Below, one piece after another: positions 54,150 to 64,000 of a DNA stretch of 64,000 nucleotides. A model generated the notes under the pieces. The model saw nothing but the letters and a program-made list of their open reading frames with translations, had not been told where the DNA came from and did no database searches. The position numbers and the translations under genes are program-made. This DNA comes from Reticulitermes speratus (lineage: Eukaryota > Arthropoda > Insecta > Blattodea > Rhinotermitidae), in NCBI GenBank assembly GCA_021186555.1, contig JAJKFL010000237.1, forward strand, positions 39,519,258-39,583,257, given 5' to 3'. The first letter of the stretch is position 1. Each line of letters opens with the position of its first letter.

Positions 54150-54161
54150 GCGCCTGAAAAT

Positions 54162-54764
54162 GTTTTAGACTTTTATTCTCATTTGCTCTCCATAATAAGA
54201 AAGAAGACTTCAGCTGTGGTTTGGTTTATTTCACGTAGATTTTACTATTGTGTATCAACAGCTAAGGTTATGGAGCCTTTAACGAGATATGGAAGGTTTA
54301 TGGTGAGACGGAAATTTTGAGACTGGCGTATCATCTAAATGTTGGTGACTGTAGCGCTCTTGTCTGGAGCAAAAGAAAAAGTTTTGTATGGAATTTAATG
54401 ATGATGTTTTAGTCTTATATATATATTTTTTGCAGTGACGAATGGGATAGGAGATAATTATGAATGTCAGTAGGAAATTAAATGTAACATTCGTGCCCTA
54501 TTCAAAAGTAGGATTTTGAGTTTTATAGCTAGGTCATCATGCAGGATCACAGTCTTCTGAAACGTGACGTCGTATAGTCTGGTAGATAAGTACAAAGGTT
54601 TCGAATGTATTTTCTGTCTCCATCTTCAGGGTAACAAATTACTCGTCACCTTAATATCCACCAATTATGTCTGTCATAAATATTTGAAGAAAAAATAAAA
54701 TATATGACCTTATATGACGTCACACCTTAACTACGACATCTATGTTCCCTTCTGTGTCGTAAAT
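54162..54764. other. unassigned; decayed hammerhead-like trace
   Basis: Near 54590-54645 the minus strand shows CTGAAGATGG and, 19 bases on, CGAAACC. Stem II does not pair. Otherwise nothing is recognised. Confidence 0.35.
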
Positions 54765-55010
54765 GAAACCAAATAGCTTAATCAGTGCAATGACTGGTCA
54801 TTAGCTGGAAGAAAGGAGATCGATTCCCGGAAAGGGCAGAAAATTTTCTCTTCTCCAAAGTGTCGAGACCGGCTCCACGCCTCCAGCCAGCTTCCTATCC
54901 AGCGGATATCGACAGTAAAGTGACAAAGGCATGAACTGACCTTTCACCTCCCTCCAGTACCGAGGTTAATAAATGAGTGGAGCCTTGTCTCCACTCCACG
55001 CTTCTTCATA
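54765..55010 (+). mobile_element. SINE family 2
   Basis: Head AATAGCTTAATCAGTGCAAT and GATCGATTCCCGG (B box), then TTTTCTCTTCTCCAAAGTGT, CCAGCCAGCTTCCTATCCAG and a CCTCCCTCCAGTACCGAGGT tail. Confidence 0.75.
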
Positions 55011-55019
55011 AATTTATGC

Positions 55020-56074
55020 TTATTGAAACAGAGTGAAAATTTTTTACCTTATAGACAAAACGTTTGAGAAACAGTGTCACAAATTCCGACGTTTCGTCAG
55101 TATAATGCCAAAGTGACAGCCTCGTTATATGGGCACCTTATTTTTTTTTTTTTTTTTTTTGCAAATTTATAAGTGGCACGAAGAAATTAGATAAATATTC
55201 TGTGGTTAGTTTCAATAGTTGTCCATTGATTGCACAATAGTAATGCAACTTATTAAAAATTTTTAAAATTATTTATGGAAAACATCCTCTATTTTATGTG
55301 TAATTGACTTTCTATATCAAAATTTTTGGATAAAATTGTTACATTTACCCTACTTTTGATGCACGTATCGGGTTTTGAAGTGAGGGTCGTCATTACAAAA
55401 CCGGAGACTGGACCTCCCTGGTAAGAGAAAGATTTTCAGGTTCCACATTAGGAGAAGCTACCTTTTCTAAACCGTTATCAGATGGCATTGGGCCCGGATT
55501 GAAGGTATCTACTGCCACACACACATTAGTATGACTTGCATATATGATTCCATTTGTCATTCCCTCTCCCCGCACTAGTGACATCTGACGGTAATCTCGT
55601 TGACATGACAATGTCCTCTTCTTCGCTGACCCCCAAAAGACTTCTTTGTTCCTACGGATATGACGGAATGTCTTGTAGACCCGCCGACGTTTCCCATGAT
55701 ACTGCCTTACTGAAGCATCAGCAACACGGTGGTGTCAAAACACTGCTCATGGATTCAAAACATCTCAAGGGTTCCGTGAATGGCTGCCTTATTTCACTTA
55801 ACATCGAGGGTAACCTGTGATACGAGACCACAAGCGGGCAGTATTTCTCTAAAATGGAACATCTGGTTTATTACACTCTCACTAATAATACCTATCACGT
55901 GATTGTTCATTTAAATTCACGAAATGTTTCCTACCAGTAAGGTAAAAATTTTACATTCTTAACTTCTACTTACAAAATTTATGAGTGAAGCAACTTAAAA
56001 AGGACTAACTTATTATTTCATATACTCTTTTGTAAAGAGAAAGGTAAATTTCACCCTATAACAGGCCATGAAGG
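55020..56074. other. unassigned; locally less AT-rich block
   Basis: 55390-55830 has balanced composition and open frames on both strands (55393-55611 minus, 55554-55820 plus), but neither resembles a protein family I know and no splice framework is evident. A run of T occurs at about 55140-55161. Confidence 0.35.
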
Positions 56075-56275
56075 CCCAGAGGGGGAGTAGAGGTATAGCT
56101 ATACTCTTTCTTTAACCCTGGCACTAGATGGGGTTGGTGGTCAACTCCACTCCCCGGCTTTTTTTACCCCCCGGAAAGAGACCCGGTACCCATTGTATAG
56201 GAGGCTGGGTGGGCCCCAGGGCCGGTCTGGACGGGTGAGAAAAATCTCGCCCCCACCGGGGTACCCTTTTAAAAC
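56075..56275 (-). mobile_element. SINE family 2, partial
   Basis: Shows GGGGGAGTAGAGGTATAGCT, the CACTAGATGGGGTTGGTGGT region, GGAGGCTGGGTGGGCCCCAG and GGTCTGGACGG; the tRNA head is lost. Confidence 0.75.
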
Positions 56276-56329
56276 TGGCCTATCATCTAGAGTGAGAACA
56301 AGAATATAGACAATGTACGTAAAAAGTAA

Positions 56330-56700
56330 TATTGTGGCGCGTTCGCGTAACCATTATTGTAACGGAAAAGCAACATTGGGTGTTGTGTATTGAGTTCCAT
56401 GTCCCTGTCAGCAATATAAAAATATTGAGTGCTGCACAAAAATATTTTTATGGCGAGTTTACATCCCGAACAACAATAAAACCTACTACACATGTCTTCA
56501 ATAAATTGACTGACATTTTTGTCCGATTTTAAATAAATTCGGATTTTCTCGACAGATTTTTCGTAGAATTTCTCTCAATATCACATTTCATGGAAATCCG
56601 TCCAGTGGGAGCCGCGCTGATACGTGAGGACAGACAGACAGACAGATATGATGAAGTCAATAGGCGCTTTCCGCGACTATGCCAACGTGTCTAAATACTG
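56330..56700. repeat. interspersed repeat with GACAGACAGACAGA, copy 3
   Basis: Begins GGCGCGTTCGCGTAACCATT like copy 1 and ends with TTTCATGGAAATCCGTCCAG, GGACAGACAGACAGACAG, ATGATGAAG and GCCAACGTGTCTAAA. Copies 1 and 3 show the full extent of roughly 370-530 bp. Confidence 0.72.
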
Positions 56701-57144
56701 AATGATTTGAAAAGAGAAGCGTGACACCGTACAGACAGACATACGCGGGAGGAAACAACAGGAAGTTGTGTAGTAAGGAAGTTCGTCAACATCATTCTAA
56801 AGTATTCTGATGACGGTAGGTTTTAACAAACTTGACTGATGTCTTGGTGACAGTCCATCTTCAGGTTGAATTAAACAAGACTTTCCGAAGACTGAATGTG
56901 CCTCCCTCTTTCAGGTGGAAAAGGGAAATTAGGATCCTGGTCTGTTGGGCCCTTTAGTCATACAGGCCATCTTGACAACAGGCACAACAAAGTACAATCG
57001 TCATCTCTCCCCTCTACCTGAAGAAGGTGACATCTAGTCTCCCCAGACGTCGTGCTTTTAATGAACTTAAAAGAAGGATAATGTCCAAAATAACAGCCAA
57101 GTTTATCGCAATTTGTACTCTTGACAAAAACTTTTGGTGTTGAG
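56701..57144. other. unassigned; two decayed hammerhead-like traces
   Basis: At 56815-56880 (minus) CTGAAGATGG with stem II GGACTG/CAGTC but AAGTT in place of GAAAC, and at 57018-57056 (plus) CTGAAGAAGG followed by ACGTCG. Both lack essential bases. Confidence 0.3.
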
Positions 57145-57515
57145 ACATGCGCTCTTCTGGGATATTACACGGCGTCGTGCGGTAATTGTTTATTGACGTT
57201 TCGGGACAACGTATCGGTCCCATCTTCACGGGTCAAGAGTCCGAGAAGGAAAGAAAGAAAGCCAGCAACCTATAACGTATATTACCGACGTTTCGGTATA
57301 AGGTATCGGTCCCATCTTCACGGGTCAAGAGTCCGAGAAGGAAAGAAAGAAAGCCAGCAAACTATAACGTAGATTCTAATTGGGCTCTCGACCCATGAAG
57401 ATGAGACCGATACGTTGTCCCGAAACGTCGGTAAACAATTACCACACGACGCCGCGTAATATCCCAGAAGAACGCAGATTTCATCAACATCGCGGCGGAA
57501 GCCTGAAATCAATGT
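57145..57515. mobile_element. palindromic element, GAAGATGG subfamily, with internal duplication
   Basis: Outer arms contain GGGATATTACACGGCGTCGT and its complement. Three hammerhead-like motifs are present: 57191-57238 and 57282-57328 (minus) and 57388-57437 (plus). The left motif plus its flank (GTCAAGAGTCCGAGAAGGAA and on) is duplicated in tandem with a period of about 94 bases. C3 is G or A in all three. Confidence 0.75.
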
Positions 57516-57660
57516 TGGGGTTATTTGATCAAAAAGAAAAGAGATGTGAGGTGCATGTAGCATGCATGGGGCAGATAAGAAAGGCAAACAATACCAAATT
57601 TCATTCAAAAACTGTAACGAGACTACCTTGAGACCGAGGTGAGGTACATCTGTCCCTGTG
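57516..57660 (+). mobile_element. short LINE trace
   Basis: GAGATGTGAGGTGCATGTAG corresponds to the GHVAR coding region of the LINE tail; nothing else is preserved. Confidence 0.4.
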
Positions 57661-57664
57661 CATG

Positions 57665-57945
57665 TCATGAAGGCGTAGGGGAATGGCGGTATAAATCCAC
57701 TCATTCTTAATCTCGGTATTAGATGGAGGTAAGTGGTCGGCTTTACGCCCATACTACTTTATTCAGGAGGGAAGATTTCCTCGTGCTCACTGAACAGGAG
57801 GCAGGGCTCCACAGCCGGTCTGGACCTTTAGAAGAAAGGGGAAATATGTTGCCTTCGCCAAGAATCGAACCACAATTCCTCGGTCATAGATCCCGTAGCC
57901 TACTCATTAAACTGACTGAGCTATCCAGAGATCGAGGGTTAGATG
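57665..57945 (-). mobile_element. SINE family 2, near full length
   Basis: Minus-strand head with B-box relic (GAACCACAATTCCTCGG on the plus strand), body GGAGGCAGGGCTCCACAGCC, TAGATGGAGGTAAGTGGTCG and the CATGTCATGAAGGCGTAGGG tail. Confidence 0.75.
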
Positions 57946-57984
57946 GTGGATAACTGGTTTTTGTAGAACAGATCTTACAGAAAT

Positions 57985-58080
57985 AAGATCTGACAGATAT
58001 AATGGGATGGCTGTTGTGAATACGGTAATGAACATCAGAGTTTTATACAAGATGAGGGATTTCTCGATGAGAAAGAAGAT
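57985..58080 (+). mobile_element. LINE 3' remnant
   Basis: Encodes MAVVNTVMNIRVLYK (intact form [13 protein letters not shown]), then ATGAGGGATTTCTCGATGAG, matching the LINE end. Confidence 0.55.
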
Positions 58081-58699
58081 GTCGTTACGTGGAGTTCAGT
58101 TATGCAGCTCTGTGAAGACTGAAATTCTTCTCCATAACATTCAGAGATCTAAATTCGTACCTCAGAGGAAACACGCTGTGTCTATTACAAAGACATGTCG
58201 GTTAACACCAAACATGGAAGAAATGACTTTTTATTGTGAGGATCGGTGAAGCAGTATTTTTGTGATGTCAAGTCACGTAGTACCCACTGCGCAGTAAAGT
58301 GTTTAGCGATAAACAGAACCGACCGCTAGGCCCTATATGACATGTTTGTTGGCGCAGTCGGGGGGCCTAGAAGCACCCTGCTGCAGTTCAAATTTCGGAA
58401 GGAATTCAAGTGTTATAACAGCAATGTGACTCACTGTCTAATTCCTTTAAGAAACTTCAGGAGATATAAATATATTAGCAACCAGAAGAGCCGACCCGCA
58501 ATGTTAGAAAATGGGCGATGAAATAAAGGTCTTATCTTCAAGTATGACACTAAATTTGTTGATCTGTCAAGTGGATATTGCTAGAAACACAGCAAGATAT
58601 TCGAAGTCACACTGGAGGAAAACACAGACACGGAAACATGATGATAACAACAGTTATGACACAATGGACAAACATATGGAAGGGTTATATTTTATACAG

Positions 58700-58895
58700 G
58701 CAAGATAAAATAGAATAGAAATGACGGAAAGACGAGGAAGAAGACGTAAGCAGCTACTGAATGACCTTAAGGAAAAGAGAAGGTACTGGAAATTGAAAGA
58801 GGATGCACTAGATCGCACCCTGTGGAGAACTCGCTTTGAAAGAGGCTATGGGCCTGTGGTAAGATAGACTGCAGAATGAATGAATGAAAAATTTT
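58700..58895 (+). mobile_element. C-terminal fragment of another LINE type
   Basis: Encodes ERRGRRRKQLLNDLKEKRRY, then WKLKEDALDRTLWRTRFERG and YGPVVR. It is a basic tail that I recognise as frequently attached to insect LINE proteins. Only this fragment is present. Confidence 0.65.
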
Positions 58896-58914
58896 TTACC
58901 GTCCAAATTATAAA

Positions 58915-59168
58915 GGAATATAGGAGGGAATAGAGGCATAGCTCCACTAATTCTCAACGTCGGCGCTAGATGTGAGTGGTTAACATCACACGTGGACCGC
59001 TTTAACATCGGGAAAGAACCCCGGTAACCGTCCGAGTAAGAAAATGGATAGGCCTCAAAGTAGGTCTGGACGTTTCGGAGAAGAGAAAAATTAGTTTCCC
59101 TTACCGGGATTCGAACCCCGGATCTTCCAGCCCGTAACTTCTACCGTCTGAGTTATCCCAGCTCCACA
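58915..59168 (-). mobile_element. SINE family 2, full length
   Basis: The minus strand starts GGAGCTGGGATAACTCAGAC (A box), B box GGTTCGAATCCC, then TTTCTCTTCTCCGAAACGTC, ending in CTATGCCTCTATTCCC. This is the best copy for the tRNA head. Confidence 0.85.
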
Positions 59169-60124
59169 GATAGACAGGGAAGTAAATAAATAGATACCTA
59201 ACAATGTTTATGAATCACGCAGTGTAATGCCTTTAATGTTTATTAAGTTATTGTAATAAAAGTTAAGTTTTTTCTTCTGCTTAATGAAGTACCAAACCAT
59301 CAACATCTATGCGAATGTAGAGGTACAGTTTCATGAATTGTAATTTGGTCAACAATGATTTCATATCTGCAATATCAACAATGATTTTATATCTTCAATA
59401 GATGGACATGAAAAAAGAAGCTAATAATGCAGTGTCGCAAAATAACGCATGTGAAACATACCCACAATACACTTTGTTTTCTTGAGGTATCGGAAGTAAT
59501 AACTATGCAGTGTAACAACACTGAATTTAAAGGCAAGTCCCAATTAACGGATACATTAATTACCATTGTTGAGCAAGCCAAAAATTTGTTTGTAGTCTAC
59601 GAAAATTTGTGAAACATTTGATTTGAAGAATCAATTCGCTGGCGGCTGTATGCAATAGCATGGTCGAGAAAGGGATTGTGGATCGTTAAGTAACAGGGAA
59701 TGCAGACAGACATGCTGCACAGAAAGAACCGCGTTGGATCGAGTATCACGTATCAGGTTGTTACCTTCTTAAGTAAACACCTCTCCATCATCTTACATAA
59801 ACAAATCTTATGTCCATTGTTTCCCAGTTCCCATAGTAACGCAGCTGACTTGGGAGTATTGTTCGCCTGACCACCACTGTCTCCTGTACTCCTCATAAAT
59901 CTGAGACTGGTGAATCTGAAATGAATGGCTCATACATAAACACTAAATGCGACTGTAACAAGTACTTCTTACAACATTACTTTAAGAACTTCCCCTATGC
60001 ACAGAGGCCTAATTTAACGATTTTAAGTGATTCTAAAACTGATCAATCGGTCCAGGAAGGAGATTATTTCTTCAGAAACCTAACATAAAACTTATTAATG
60101 TTCCACAAATTAATAGGTAGCATT
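59169..60124. other. no feature recognised
   Basis: AT-rich DNA without a supported feature. Confidence 0.4.
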
Positions 60125-60370
60125 AGTATATTAGGCTAGGCTATGAATTTGACGACTTGGTGTTCGATTCCTGAAAGGGGCAAGAGATTTTCTATTCTTC
60201 AAATAAATTCAGACTGGTTCTGGAGTCTATCCAGCCTCCTATTTGATGGGTACCGTGTTCCTTCCCCGGGGGTAAAGTAGCCGGGGCGTGAAGCTTGTCT
60301 CCATCCATTTCGGATTTAAAAATATATGGAGCTATAACTCCACCCCCTCTATATCCTTCATGGTGCGTAA
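60125..60370 (+). mobile_element. SINE family 2
   Basis: GGTGTTCGATTCCTGAAAGG (B box) followed by CAGACTGGTTCTGGAGTCTA, the CCCCGGGGGTAAAGTAGCCG segment and a CTATATCCTTCATGGTGCGT tail. Confidence 0.75.
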
Positions 60371-60737
60371 ACAAACAACTTTATATATTAATCAGATCAG
60401 TTGTTTAATCCCGGAAATAAAACATACAAAGTTTTAGGTATATTGCTGCTAATATTAATGGGTTAATCGGTAATTTTACTGCTATGAGTGTTAATTTCTT
60501 TTGTTGGTTTGACGATGTGGCGAGAGAGGTATTTAATTTGTAAGAAAAATATTTAGATTGTGTTTGTGTTATATGGCGCATCTATATTACAAGGTCATTG
60601 GGACAGTGTATACAGATATGTCATCAGACAGACACTGTTGTGTATTGACTGTGTCTGCCTTCGGAATTGTTCTGAAACTTCCAGGTTGATACACAGCTTA
60701 TTACATATTTCCTCTCATTTAACCTTAAAAAGCGCCT

Positions 60738-60930
60738 CTTTCTGCCTAAAGAGTTTCATTCTGCCTAAAGAGTTTCATTCTGCCTAAAGAGTTTCATTCT
60801 GCCTAAAGAGTTTCATTCTGCCTAAAGAGTTTCATTCTGCCTAAAGAGTTTCATTCTGCCTAAAGAGTTTCATTCTGCCTAAAGAGTTTCATTCTGCCTA
60901 AAGAGTTTCATTCTGCCTAAAGAGTTTCAT
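60738..60930. repeat. 20-bp tandem repeat, about 9-10 copies
   Basis: Unit TTCTGCCTAAAGAGTTTCAT with almost no variation, implying recent expansion. Confidence 0.95.
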
Positions 60931-61289
60931 TGTAATAGAAAATTAATTATACAAAATTATTTCTTTAGATATTATTTTTTGATCAAATACAGAAATAGTG
61001 CACTGGGAATAAACAAGATTAATTACTGTAAAGTGTTATATTATTACGCATTCCTCATTACATTTATATAATTGCAGCCACAAATTTTACGTACGAATAT
61101 GTGCGTAAATCTTAAACAGCGTACCATTTCATTTCGGGAGACAGGGTTCACTTTTGAATAATTTTAAGTGGGCAAATAAAAATAATATGGAATAAAACAA
61201 TTTTTTAGGCATTTAAAGTAAATTTCAAATTATTTGCTGGAAGTCAAATTGTGTTAAATTAAAGATAATGTTAATTGCGACGAGTATAT
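60931..61289. other. no feature recognised
   Basis: AT-rich spacer between two tandem arrays. Confidence 0.4.
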
Positions 61290-64000
61290 AATGTCGGTGA
61301 TAGATGAATGAGTATGGAGCATTGGTGGAATGATACTGACAGGAGAAACTGAAGTACTGGGAGAGAAATATTATACAGCGTTGGTGGTAGATGTATGAAT
61401 GAGTATGGAGCATTGATGGAATGATACTGACAGGAGAAACTGAAGTACTGGGAGAGAAATATTATACAGCGTTGGTGGTAGATGTATGAATGAGTATGGA
61501 GCATTGGTGGAATGATACTGACAGGGGAAACTGAAGTACTGGGAGAGAAACATTATACAGCGTTGATAGTAGATGAATGAATGAGTATGGAGCATTGGTG
61601 GAATGATACTGACAGGGAAAACTGAAGTACTGAGGGAAAATCATTATACAGCGTTGGTGGTAGATGAATGAATGAGTATGGAGCATTGGTGGAATGATAC
61701 TGACAGGGGAAACTGAAGTACTGGGAGAGAAACACTATACAGCGTTGATGGTAGATGAATGAATGAGTATGGAGCGTTGGTGGAATGATACTGACAGGGG
61801 AAACTGAAGTACTGGGAGATAAACACTATTCAGCGTTGGTGGTAGATGTATGAATGAGTATGGAGCGTTGGTGGAATGATACTGACAAGGGAAACTGAAG
61901 TACTGGGAGATAAACACTATACAGCTTTGGTGGTAGATGAATGAATGAGTATGGAGCGTTGGTGGAATGATACTGACAGGGGAAACTGAAGTACTGGGAG
62001 AGAAACAATATACAGCGTTGGTGGTAGATGTATGAATGAGTTTGGAGCATTGGTGTAATGATACTGACAGGGAAAACCGAAGTACTGGAGAGAAACATTA
62101 TACAGCGTTGGTGGTAGATGTATGAATGAGTATGGAGCATTGGTGGAATGATACTGACGGGAAAACTGAAGTACTGGGAGAGAAACATTATACAGCGTTG
62201 GTGGTAGATGTGTGAATGGGTATGGAGCATTGGTGGAATGATACTGACAGGGAAACTGAAGTACTGGGAGAGAAACATTATACAGCATCTGTGGTAGATG
62301 AATGAATGAGTATGGAGCATTGGTGGAATGATACTGACAGGGGAAACTGAAGTACTGGGAGAGAAACAATATACAGCGTTGGTGGTAGATAAATGAATGA
62401 GTATGGAGCATTGGTGTAATGATACTGACAGGAAAACTGAAGTACTGGGAGATAAACATTATACAGCGTTGGTGGTAGATGTATGAATAAGTATGGAGCA
62501 TTGGTGTAATGATACTGACAGGGAAAACTGAAGTACTGGGAGAGAAACATTATACAGCGTTGGTGGTAGATGTATGAATGAGTATTGAAGTATTGGTGGA
62601 ATCATACTGACAGGTAAAACCGAAGTACTGGGAGAGAAACATTATTCAGCGTTGGTGGTAGATGTATGAATGACTATGGAGCATTGGTGGATTGATACTG
62701 ACAGGGGAAACTGAAGTACTGAGGGAAAATCATATACAGCGTTGGTGGTAGATGTATGAATGAGTATGGAGCATTGGTGTAATGATACTGACAGGAGAAA
62801 CTGAAGTACTGGGAGATAAACGTTATACAGCGTTGGTGGTAGATGTATGAATGACTATGGAGCATTGGTGGATTGATACTGACAGGGGAAACTGAAGTAC
62901 TGAGGGAAAATCATTATACAGCGTTGGTGGTAGATGTATGAATGAGTATGGAGCATTGGTGTAATGATAACTGACAGGAAAACTGAAGTACTGGGAGATA
63001 AACATTATACAGCGTTGGTGGTAGATGTATGAATGAGTATGGAGCATTGGTGGAATGATACTGACAGGAGAAACTGAAGTACTGGGAATAAACATTATAC
63101 AGCGTTGGTGGTAGATAAATGAATGAATATGGAGCATTGGTGTAATGATACTGACAGGAGAAACTGAAGTACTGGGAGATAAACATTATACAGCGTTGGT
63201 GGTAGATAAATGAATGAGTATGGAGCATTGGTGGAATGATACTGACAGGAGAAACTGAAGTACTGGGAGATAAACATTATACAGCGTTGGTGGTAGATGT
63301 AATGAATGAGTATGGAGCATTGGTGGAATGATACTGACAGGAGAAACTGAAGTACTGGGAGATAAACATTATACAGCGTTGGTGGTAGATGAATGAATGA
63401 GTATGGAGCATTGGTGGAATGATACTGACAGGGGAAACTGAAGTACTGGGAGAGAAACAATATACAGCGTTGGTGGTAGATAAATGAATGAGTATTGGAG
63501 CATTGGTGTAATGATACTGACAGGAGAAACTGAAGTACTGGGAGATAAACATTATACAGCGTTGGTGGTAGATATATGAATAAGTATGGAGCATTGGTGT
63601 AATGATACTGACAAGGGAAAACTGAAGTACTGGAGAGAAACATTATACAGCGTTGGTGGTAGATGTATGAATGAGTATGGAGCATTGGTGGAATAATACT
63701 GACAGGAGAAACTGAAGTACTGGGAGATAAACATTATACAGCGTTGGTGGTAGATGTATGAATGAGTATGGAGCATTGGTGGAATGATACTGACAGGGGA
63801 AAACTGAAGTACTGGGAGAGAAACATTATACAGCGTTGTGGTAGATGTATGAATGAGTATGGAGCATTGGTGGAATGATACTGACAGGAGAAACTGAAGT
63901 ACTGGGAGATAAACATTATACAGCGTTGGTGGTAGATGTATGAATGAGTATGGAGCATTGGTGGAATGATACTGACAGGAGAAACTGAAGTACTGGGAGA
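61290..64000. repeat. 91-bp satellite, about 30 copies, open at the right edge
   Basis: The unit contains GAATGATACTGACAGGGGAA, ACTGAAGTACTGGGAGAGAA, ACATTATACAGCGTTGGTGG and TAGATGTATGAATGAGTATG. Copies differ at few sites (GGGGAAA/GGAGAAA, GAGAAAC/GATAAAC, GAATGA/GTAATGA) and by single-base indels. 91 is one more than a multiple of 3, so each copy shifts the frame, giving a ladder of overlapping minus-strand frames that are not genes. Confidence 0.97.

Noticed and set aside
55393..55820. Overlapping frames on both strands as host exons
   Set aside because: Neither product resembles a known family; both could be chance in a less AT-rich block.
61225..63958. Ladder of about 20 overlapping minus-strand frames
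   Set aside because: 91-bp satellite shifts frame by one each unit; not genes.
44407..64000. Awh LIM1 exon
   Set aside because: I looked for code for the WHxxC and CKxDY regions on the minus strand and found none.

Overview
This is a eukaryotic, intron-rich, AT-rich and heavily transposon-laden window, most likely from an insect with a large genome. The anchor is three exons that closely match Arrowhead (Awh), the insect LIM-homeobox gene. A hemimetabolous insect such as a cockroach or termite is my best guess. It rests on the style of the zinc-finger genes and the very common LINE 3' fragments, and it is inference.

Layout. 0-25.6 kb (all genes on the minus strand): a tandem cluster of three related C2H2 zinc-finger genes, called A (about 3.9-9.5 kb), B (about 10.6-16.6 kb) and C (about 20.4-24.2 kb). 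Each has small acidic N-terminal exons rich in I/V-K-x-E motifs, joined by phase-0 introns to one large terminal finger exon. Non-coding DNA around them is duplicated too. Gene A has two single-base frameshifts and a decayed finger tail with a mariner copy inside it. B and C have each lost their last finger to a frame change.

30.8-43.6 kb (minus strand): the Awh orthologue, seen as the second LIM domain exon (43421-43635), the homeodomain exon (about 32106-32345) and a conserved C-terminal exon (about 30827-31001). The LIM1 exon is not in the window or was not found. The introns hold satellites, SINEs, LINE ends and palindromic elements.

44-64 kb: no host gene recognised. It holds nested palindromes, a 36-bp higher-order satellite, microsatellites, SINEs and a 91-bp satellite that runs off the right end.

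The most unusual signal is a dispersed set of short palindromic elements. Each carries the core of a type I hammerhead ribozyme: CTGANGA, one extra base, a stem II hairpin, GAAAC, a self-complementary stem III, then a cleavage base followed by a strand that pairs with the bases before the core. Six copies have target-site duplications of 8-15 bp and share a terminus of the form TTTCAC...CCGTGCAT. This fits non-autonomous relatives of Penelope-like retroelements, which are known to carry hammerhead motifs with minimal stem III. A second, more decayed subfamily has become a 60-bp satellite inside an Awh intron. No autonomous Penelope reverse transcriptase was seen.
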